Of a stretch of DNA of 40,340 nt, positions 35,220 through 40,340 are shown piece by piece. The notes beneath the pieces are model-generated. The model did not search any database and was not told the origin of the DNA. It worked only from the letters and a program-made list of their open reading frames with translations. The stretch's first letter is position 1. Each line of letters begins with the position of its first letter. This DNA is from Deltaproteobacteria bacterium (GTDB lineage Bacteria > Desulfobacterota > Desulfuromonadia > Geobacterales > Pseudopelobacteraceae): assembly GCA_021850095.1 (NCBI GenBank), contig JAJZRX010000022.1, positions 1 through 40,340 of the forward strand, given 5' to 3'. The position numbers and the translations under genes are program-made.

Positions 35220-35849
35220 ATGAAAAACCGTTTTGCAAAAGTTGTTATGATCGCCGCATCCCTGCTGTTGTCCGCTGGCCTGGCTTCTGCCGTCGAAGTC
35301 AAAACCACCGCACCGGATGCGGCTGGCGCCGCCAAGTCTGCCACAACAAAAACAAAAGCATCGGCTGTCGCCGCCAAGGAGAGCGTCAAGGGAACCGCCG
35401 CTGCCGCCAAGGGCGCTGCGGTTGATGCCAAGGCCGGAGCCAAAGCCGCGGTGGTGGACACCAAGGCGGGCGCCAAAGCCGCAGTGGTTGATAGCAAAGC
35501 TGCTGCCAAGTCCGCCGTTGTCGACACCAAGGCAGGGGCCAAGGCAGCTGTTGTTGATTCCAAAGCCGGCGCAAAAGCTGCCGTTGTCAATACCAAGGCT
35601 TCCGCAACCGCTGCCAAGGATAAGGTGAAGGCTCCCGCCGCTGCCGCCAAGCCGGGTGTCGTGGACATCAACACCGCCAGCGAAGCCGAGCTGAAGGCGA
35701 TTCCCGGCCTTGGTGACGCCTATGCCGCCAAAATCATCGCCGGCCGTCCCTATGCCAACAAGGGCCAACTCAAGTCACGCAACATACTGCCGGAGCAGGC
35801 GTACGAAAAGATCAAGGATCAGATCGTGGCTAAACGGGCAAAAAAATAA
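35220..35849 (+). CDS. Secreted protein with nine 11-residue Lys/Ala repeats and a ComEA-like HhH domain
   Basis: The 209-residue protein has a signal peptide (1-24, ending ASA-V). Residues 45-143 form nine consecutive 11-mers of the type VVDTKAGAKAA, five of them nearly identical. The Lys/Ala pattern predicts an amphipathic or basic helix, like LEA group 3 proteins or histone H1-like tails. Residues 147-209 are a helix-hairpin-helix unit of the ComEA type (VVDINTASEAELKAIPGLG, then AAKIIAGRPYANKGQL), which binds DNA. The whole suggests an exported DNA-binding protein. GGAGG is well placed before ATG at 35220. A strong terminator follows. The domain pattern is seen; the role is inference. Confidence 0.85.
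   Translation: MKNRFAKVVMIAASLLLSAGLASAVEVKTTAPDAAGAAKSATTKTKASAVAAKESVKGTAAAAKGAAVDAKAGAKAAVVDTKAGAKAAVVDSKAAAKSAVVDTKAGAKAAVVDSKAGAKAAVVNTKASATAAKDKVKAPAAAAKPGVVDINTASEAELKAIPGLGDAYAAKIIAGRPYANKGQLKSRNILPEQAYEKIKDQIVAKRAKK
35424..35588 (+). repeat. Five tandem 33-base coding repeats
   Basis: Five in-frame 33-base units encode residues 69-123. They differ mainly at the DA/DT/DS codon and synonymous sites, with degenerate copies on both sides. Such arrays commonly change in copy number between strains. Confidence 0.85.
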
Positions 35850-35877
35850 TTCAACGATCCTGGTGACAGGTCTGCTG

Positions 35878-35908
35878 CGGGGTATCCGGTTCGGGTACCC
35901 CGTTTTTT
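35878..35908 (+). terminator. Rho-independent terminator after the 11-mer repeat/HhH gene
   Basis: A 10-bp stem with one G-T pair (35878-35887 with 35893-35902) is followed by six T residues. Confidence 0.88.
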
Positions 35909-35931
35909 ATTGGCTGTCTGCCGTGTAAACC

Positions 35932-35961
35932 TTGACTTTTCCGCAGGATACCTGCTACTCT
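35932..35961 (+). promoter_or_regulatory. Sigma70 promoter for the hpnJ operon
   Basis: TTGACT (35932-35937), an 18-base spacer and TACTCT (35956-35961) preceded by TGC (extended -10) lie 32 bases before hpnJ. Confidence 0.55.
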
Positions 35962-35992
35962 TTCGATTTTTTTAAGCAGATAAGGAGTAGTA

Positions 35993-37423
35993 ATGAAACC
36001 GCTTTTTTTAAATCCCCCGACATTCGAGGACTTCGACGGCGGCGCCGGCGCGCGCTATCAGGCTTCCCGCGAAGTGACCTCCTTCTGGTATCCGACCTGG
36101 CTCTGTTTTCCGGCCGCCATGATCGAAGGCAGCCGCGTCGTTGACGCCCCGGTGCAGAAATTCGATCTGGAGAAGTGTCTGGAAATCGCCAAAGATTTCG
36201 ATATGGTGGTGATGTACACCTCCACTCCGACCCTGATGATCGACATCGAGACCGCTCGGCGCATCAAGGCGGTCAAGCCGGAAATCGTGACGGTCCTGAC
36301 CGGGCCGCACGTTACCATTCTGCCGGAGGAATCGCTGCGGGCCGCTAAAGGTGCCATAGACATCGTCTGCCGGGGGGAATTCGATTATTCCACCAAGGAG
36401 CTCTGCGAAGGGCGGGCCTGGGACAGTGTCGACGGTATCAGCTTCATGCGGGACGGAAAGCTTGTCAGCACCGCCGACCGGCCGATGATCGAGGATCTGG
36501 ACGCGCTCCCCTTTGTGGCGCCGATCTACAAGCGCGACCTGCCGATCTCGGAGTACGTCATCCCGCACTTCAAAAGCCCGTATGTCTCAATCTACTCCAG
36601 CCGCGGCTGCCCCTCCAAATGCATCTACTGCCTCTGGCCCCAGACCTTTTCCGGACAGCGCATGCGGGTTCGCAGCCCCCGGAATGTCTACGAGGAGATC
36701 AAGTGGATCGTGGAGAATATTCCCGAGATGAAGGAGCTCTCCTTCGACGACGACACCTTCACCGCCAACCGGGAACATGCCCGGGAAATCGCCCGCTTGA
36801 TCAAGCCGCTGGGTATCTCCTGGACGATCAACGCCCGGGCCAATACCGATTACGAGACCCTGCGGATCATGCGTGAGTCCGGTCTGCGGCATGTGGTGGT
36901 CGGTTTTGAAAGCGGCAACGCCCAGATCCTGAAGAACATCAAGAAGGGGGTCACCAGGGAGCAGGCGCTGGAGTTCACCAAGAACTGCAAGAAGCTGGGG
37001 CTGTCCGTGCATGGCGCCTTCATTATGGGGCTGCCGGGTGAAACACGGGAGACCATTCAGGAAACGATCCGCTTCGCCAAACAGATGGATCTCAATTCCA
37101 TTCAAGCCTCGCTGGCTTCGCCCTATCCCGGCACCGAATTCTACGAACTCTGCAAGCAGAACGGCTGGATCTCTTCGGACAACTTCATCGACGACACCGG
37201 ACACCAGAAATGCGTGATCAACTACCCGAACCTGTCCAACACTGAAATCTTCAATTCAGTCGAAGAGTTTTACAACAAGTTCTATTTCCGCCCCAAATAC
37301 ATCGCCCGCAGCATCGGCCGGATGATCGTCAATTCCGAAGAGCGCAGGAAACTGCTCAAGGAGGGCAAGCAGTATCTGCAGTACATGCGCAAACGTAAAG
37401 AGTCCTGCTCGGACTGCAAGTAG
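35993..37423 (+). CDS. hpnJ: Hopanoid biosynthesis radical SAM protein HpnJ
   Basis: The 476-residue protein has a B12-binding type N-terminus (about 30-140, with the GPHVTILPEESL loop) and a radical SAM core with C206, C210 and C213 in RGCPSKCIYC. GFESGNAQIL and GLPGETRET motifs follow. The family match is HpnJ, a radical SAM enzyme reported to act after HpnI and HpnK in making the cyclitol ether head group of bacteriohopanetetrol. A cysteine pair ends the chain (SCSDCK). AAGGAG precedes the ATG. It leads a tight operon with hpnK, an EamA-like gene and proC. Confidence 0.92.
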   Translation: MKPLFLNPPTFEDFDGGAGARYQASREVTSFWYPTWLCFPAAMIEGSRVVDAPVQKFDLEKCLEIAKDFDMVVMYTSTPTLMIDIETARRIKAVKPEIVTVLTGPHVTILPEESLRAAKGAIDIVCRGEFDYSTKELCEGRAWDSVDGISFMRDGKLVSTADRPMIEDLDALPFVAPIYKRDLPISEYVIPHFKSPYVSIYSSRGCPSKCIYCLWPQTFSGQRMRVRSPRNVYEEIKWIVENIPEMKELSFDDDTFTANREHAREIARLIKPLGISWTINARANTDYETLRIMRESGLRHVVVGFESGNAQILKNIKKGVTREQALEFTKNCKKLGLSVHGAFIMGLPGETRETIQETIRFAKQMDLNSIQASLASPYPGTEFYELCKQNGWISSDNFIDDTGHQKCVINYPNLSNTEIFNSVEEFYNKFYFRPKYIARSIGRMIVNSEERRKLLKEGKQYLQYMRKRKESCSDCK

Positions 37424-37428
37424 TTTCA

Positions 37429-38307
37429 GTGTCCATTCAGTCCCCATTGAAGCAGCTCATCATCACCTCCGACGACTTCGGTCTTTCCAGCGGCGTTAAC
37501 CGTGCCGTGGAGCGGGCCTGGTGTGAGGGACTTCTGACCTGCGCTTCGATCATGCCCGGCGGCGGTGCCTTTAAGGATGCGGTCAAGATCGCCCGCCGCA
37601 ATCCGGGGTTGCAGGTGGGGCTGCATCTGACGCTGGTGCAGGGCCGGGCGGTTCTGCCGGTCGATCGGATTCCCGCTCTGGTCGATGGGGCCGGCTGCTT
37701 CAGCAACAACCCGGTGGCTGCCGGCATGCGTTATTTTTTCGACCGGGGCTTGTACTGCCAGTTGAAGCGGGAGATCGAGGCCCAAATCACAACAGTGCTG
37801 GAGGCCGGCATCCCGCTGACCCATCTCGACGGCCATCTCAATATCCATCTGCATCCCACCGTTTTTTCGATTCTGGCCGAATTGATGCCGCACTACGGCA
37901 TCAAAAGTTTGCGCCTGTCGCGGGAGCGGCTGGGACACAACCTGCGTTTCGACCGTGAGCGGCGCTTTGGCAAAACCGTTGAGCGGATCATCTTCGGCTC
38001 ACTGGCCAAAAACGCCCAACCCCGGCTGGATGAACTGAAGATCGCGTATGCAACCGAGGTCAAGGGGGTGCTCAACTCCGGCCGCATGACTGAGGAGTAC
38101 ATCCTGAATATCATCGAAGATCTGCAGGATGGCCTGACCGAAATCTATTTTCACCCCGGAATTCTGCCGGATGCGGAGATTACGCGCCGCATGCCGGATT
38201 ACCGCCATCAGGAGGAGCTGGCCGCCATCACCAGTCCCGCCCTCAAAAACAAACTCAAGCAGCTGCAGATTGCCGTACTAAACTATCGTGGAGACCTGAA
38301 ATGCTGA
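37429..38307 (+). CDS. hpnK: Hopanoid biosynthesis deacetylase HpnK (YdjC-like)
   Basis: The 292-residue protein has the YdjC/HpnK metal-site motifs: ITSDDFGLSSGVNRAV (about 11-26), the GLHLTLV histidine (about 65-71), and HLDGHLNIHLHP (about 125-136). It deacetylates the N-acetylglucosamine attached to bacteriohopanetetrol by HpnI, before ring change by HpnJ. The start is GTG at 37429, six bases after the hpnJ stop, probably translationally coupled as no strong Shine-Dalgarno is seen. Its last codons overlap the start of the EamA-like gene. hpnI is not in the window. Confidence 0.93.
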   Translation: MSIQSPLKQLIITSDDFGLSSGVNRAVERAWCEGLLTCASIMPGGGAFKDAVKIARRNPGLQVGLHLTLVQGRAVLPVDRIPALVDGAGCFSNNPVAAGMRYFFDRGLYCQLKREIEAQITTVLEAGIPLTHLDGHLNIHLHPTVFSILAELMPHYGIKSLRLSRERLGHNLRFDRERRFGKTVERIIFGSLAKNAQPRLDELKIAYATEVKGVLNSGRMTEEYILNIIEDLQDGLTEIYFHPGILPDAEITRRMPDYRHQEELAAITSPALKNKLKQLQIAVLNYRGDLKC

Positions 38308-38681
38308 AAACCTTGATCGTGATGCTGTTTGCGATTACCGCCGGGGCCGTCGGCGATATCTTTCTGACCCAGGGCATGCGCAGTACCGGCGATATTTCGG
38401 CCATGGGCTTCCGGCAGATCGTTGATACCGTACTCAAGGCTTTGACCAACTGGCGATTGATTCTGGGTACGGCCATGCAGGCGGTTTACTTTGGACTCTG
38501 GCTGGCGGTGCTGTCCTGGGAGGATCTATCGGTGGCCCTGCCGCTGCAGGCTTTGAGCTATGTCGTGGTGGCTTTTCTGGCCCAGTGGTTTCTGGGGGAG
38601 AATGTCAGCCCGATGCGCTGGGCCGGCATCAGTCTGATCTGTGTCGGGGTTGCTCTGGTCACCAGAAGCAGTGTGAACTGA
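38301..38681 (+). CDS. Half-size EamA/DMT family membrane protein
   Basis: The 126-residue protein has four predicted membrane helices, half the size of a typical EamA transporter, so it should work as a dimer like EmrE or ArnE/ArnF. Residues 65-126 (LGTAMQAVYFGLWLAVLSW, then PLQALSYVVVAFLAQWFLGE) have the EamA pattern. Its ATG overlaps the hpnK stop by seven bases and has GGAG upstream, so it is tightly coupled to hopanoid genes. A role in moving a hopanoid or aminosugar-lipid across the membrane is suggested by context only. Confidence 0.85.
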   Translation: MLKTLIVMLFAITAGAVGDIFLTQGMRSTGDISAMGFRQIVDTVLKALTNWRLILGTAMQAVYFGLWLAVLSWEDLSVALPLQALSYVVVAFLAQWFLGENVSPMRWAGISLICVGVALVTRSSVN

Positions 38682-38703
38682 AACTATTGAGGGGGGAATC
38701 CGG

Positions 38704-39516
38704 ATGCTCAATGTTCGAAAAATAGCCTTTATCGGTGGCGGCAACATGGCCGAGGCGATTATGCGTGGTCTGATGCGGGAAGATGTGGGGGTCGGCATCT
38801 GCGTGGCGGAGATCAGCTTCAAACGGCGGGATGAACTGACGGCTCTGTTTCCCAATGTGCGGGTCGTTGAGGATGCCTCCGAAGCCGCTGCCTGGGGTGA
38901 GGTGGTGATTCTGGCGGTCAAGCCGCAGCATTCGGGCGCTGTGCTGGATCACCTGGAGCGGGCGATCACACCGCAGAAACTGGTGATATCGATCATGGCC
39001 GGCATAACCACGGCCAAGATCGAGGAAAACCTGGTGTCCGGCTGCCGCGTCGTCCGCACGATGCCCAATACCCCGGCCTTGATCGGCGCTGGAGCCACCG
39101 CCGTGTGCGGCGGCCGCAAGGCCTCCGACTCTGATCTGGACCTGGCCCGGCAGATCTTCTCGCTGGCCGGAAGCGCCGTCTGCGTCGAAGAAAAACAGAT
39201 GGATGCCGTGACCGGCCTATCCGGCAGCGGCCCGGCCTATGTCTTCACCTTTATCGAGGCGCTGGCTGACGCCGGCGTCAAAAACGGACTGCCCCGGGAC
39301 GTGGCCGCCCGGCTGGCGGCCCAGACCGTGCTGGGCGCGGCGCGCATGGTGGTCGAAACCGGCGAGCATCCGACTCTGCTGAAGGAAAAGGTCACCTCGC
39401 CCGGCGGCACGACCATCGCCGGCCTGCACGCGCTGGAGATCGGCGGGTTCCGCGGTGTCGTCATGAATGCCGTTGATGCGGCCACGTTCAGGTCACGGGA
39501 ACTGGCGGGGAAATAA
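38704..39516 (+). CDS. proC: Pyrroline-5-carboxylate reductase ProC
   Basis: The 270-residue enzyme has the N-terminal NAD(P)-binding IAFIGGGNMAEAI (about 7-19), the AVKPQ motif (about 75-79), VVRTMPNTPALIG (about 116-128) and the P5C reductase signature with GSGPAYVF and SPGGTTIAGL near the C-terminus. It reduces pyrroline-5-carboxylate to proline. GGGG precedes the ATG. It follows the EamA-like gene by 22 bases and is probably on the hopanoid transcript, with no clear functional reason. Confidence 0.96.
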   Translation: MLNVRKIAFIGGGNMAEAIMRGLMREDVGVGICVAEISFKRRDELTALFPNVRVVEDASEAAAWGEVVILAVKPQHSGAVLDHLERAITPQKLVISIMAGITTAKIEENLVSGCRVVRTMPNTPALIGAGATAVCGGRKASDSDLDLARQIFSLAGSAVCVEEKQMDAVTGLSGSGPAYVFTFIEALADAGVKNGLPRDVAARLAAQTVLGAARMVVETGEHPTLLKEKVTSPGGTTIAGLHALEIGGFRGVVMNAVDAATFRSRELAGK

Positions 39517-39574
39517 ATATCTGCTACACTTGCGCTGATCGTCCGCATCACAAAACGAACGTCGGGAGGGTATC

Positions 39575-40340
39575 ATGTTCGAATCCGCCGAACTGGGCCA
39601 CAAGATCAGCAAGGAAGTCTGGAAGAAAGAAATCCCCGGGTTGCGCGAAGGGCTGCTGGATGCCCAGCTGGATCTGTTTCAGGCCAAGAAGTTTCCGGTC
39701 ATCATTCTGGTGGCGGGGGTCGATTGCGCCGGCAAGGGTGAAACGGTCAACCTGCTCAACGAATGGATGGATCCCCGCCATGTGGAGACCCATGCCCTGC
39801 GGGATCTGACCGACGAGGAGCTGGAGCGTCCGCAGATGTGGCGCTATTGGCGGGTTCTGCCCCCCCGTGGCAAGATCGGCGTCTTTATCGGTACCTGGTA
39901 TTCCGGTCCGCTGGTTGAAAATGTTTACGGAACGATCAAAAACGCCGAATTGGATCAGCGCCTGGACCGGATCATCCATTTTGAAAAGATGCTCTGCGAT
40001 GAAGGGGCGCTGGTGCTCAAGTTCTGGCTGCATCTGTCCAAGGATGAACAGAAAAAACGCCTCAAACTGCTGGAAAAGGATTCCCAGACCCGTTGGCGCG
40101 TAACCGCGACCGATTGGGAGCATTACAAACTCTACGACAAGTTCCGCAAGGTCTCCGAGCGGATGCTGCGCAGCACCAGCACCCCTGAAGCGCCCTGGAC
40201 GATCGTTGAGGGAACCGACCCGTACTACCGTTATCTGACCATCGGCAAGTCCATTCTGAGCGCCATGCGCCAACGCCTGGACGCGGCCGAACCTCCCCGC
40301 CACGAAGAGCCGATTCCGCCCATCCTGCCGACCGTTGATA
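39575..40340 (+). CDS. pap: Polyphosphate:AMP phosphotransferase (PPK2 family), partial
   Basis: The first 255 residues are visible; the gene runs off the window. The PPK2 fold has Walker A AGVDCAGKGET (47-57) and a lid region with WRYWRVLPPRGKIG (about 89-102). The usual DRSWYNR Walker B-like motif is replaced by IGTWYSG (about 105-111). This change is typical of the N-terminal half of two-domain PAP proteins, whose C-terminal half carries catalysis; that half would lie beyond the window. The full enzyme would phosphorylate AMP to ADP with polyphosphate. GGGAGGG precedes the ATG. Confidence 0.88.
   Translation, partial: MFESAELGHKISKEVWKKEIPGLREGLLDAQLDLFQAKKFPVIILVAGVDCAGKGETVNLLNEWMDPRHVETHALRDLTDEELERPQMWRYWRVLPPRGKIGVFIGTWYSGPLVENVYGTIKNAELDQRLDRIIHFEKMLCDEGALVLKFWLHLSKDEQKKRLKLLEKDSQTRWRVTATDWEHYKLYDKFRKVSERMLRSTSTPEAPWTIVEGTDPYYRYLTIGKSILSAMRQRLDAAEPPRHEEPIPPILPTVD

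Noticed and set aside
35424-35588. CRISPR-like array
   Set aside because: The 33-base units are contiguous, in frame and without spacers, so they are coding repeats.
35142-35768. 208-residue Gly-rich minus-strand frame opposite the 11-mer repeats
   Set aside because: Its repeats are the reverse complement of the Lys/Ala array; the plus strand has the promoter, ribosome site, signal peptide and HhH domain.

Overview
The window looks like chromosomal core sequence from a Geobacter-type member of the Desulfuromonadota. The inference rests on the mixture of genes: hopanoid genes hpnJ and hpnK, an AhbD-like radical SAM enzyme, HypE, LarE, DUF1847, HDOD and hemerythrin proteins, and a demethylmenaquinone methyltransferase. 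No phage, plasmid, insertion sequence or CRISPR array was recognised. The species cannot be named from sequence reading alone.

Layout. 1-5.3 kb: a B12-binding radical SAM protein cut by the window edge, a LysM-NlpC/P60 cell-wall hydrolase, a diadenylate cyclase fused to YbbR domains, then convergent ubiE and plsY. 5.3-9.6 kb: a minus-strand pair (FabMG-like protein, BamD) diverging from hypE-ybaK-acetyltransferase. 9.6-13.2 kb: larE, an IscR-like Rrf2 regulator, comF, and a LUD protein behind a secreted cyclophilin. 13.2-16.3 kb: an envelope-stress style operon (Spy/ZraP-like chaperone, small Cys-rich secreted protein, OmpR-type regulator, sensor kinase), preceded by four regularly spaced direct repeats. 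16.3-19.1 kb: an unrecognised membrane-anchored protein with a TTG start, hemH, and a small lipoprotein. 19.2-23.0 kb: ligA-HDOD-DUF1847. 23.0-27.2 kb: an HD-domain protein, a Lon-related protease with a degenerate Walker A, a hemerythrin, and a 59-residue SAP/Rho-N-like protein. 27.2-31.3 kb: ppiD-purC, an AhbD-like gene, tRNA-Phe and a hairpin-dense spacer. 31.3-35.9 kb: a histidine phosphatase, an HNH protein, a TSUP transporter, DUF3108, a small unknown, DUF4350, and a secreted 11-mer-repeat/HhH protein. 36.0-40.3 kb: hpnJ-hpnK-EamA-proC and the first half of a polyphosphate:AMP phosphotransferase.

Theme. Much of the window concerns the envelope: peptidoglycan hydrolysis and c-di-AMP signalling, phospholipid entry (PlsY), outer-membrane assembly (BamD, PpiD, Spy-like chaperone), hopanoid head-group modification, and two-component stress sensing. 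The rest is housekeeping (ligA, purC, proC, tRNA) and redox or heme chemistry.

The observations I consider most worth checking are the four-copy 10-11-bp direct repeat before the Spy-like operon with its Cys-rich partner proteins, the exported LEA-like 11-mer/HhH protein, the CdaA-YbbR fusion, the half-size EamA transporter inside the hopanoid operon, and the hairpin cluster after tRNA-Phe. All functional calls are from motif and family recognition by eye; no database search was run.
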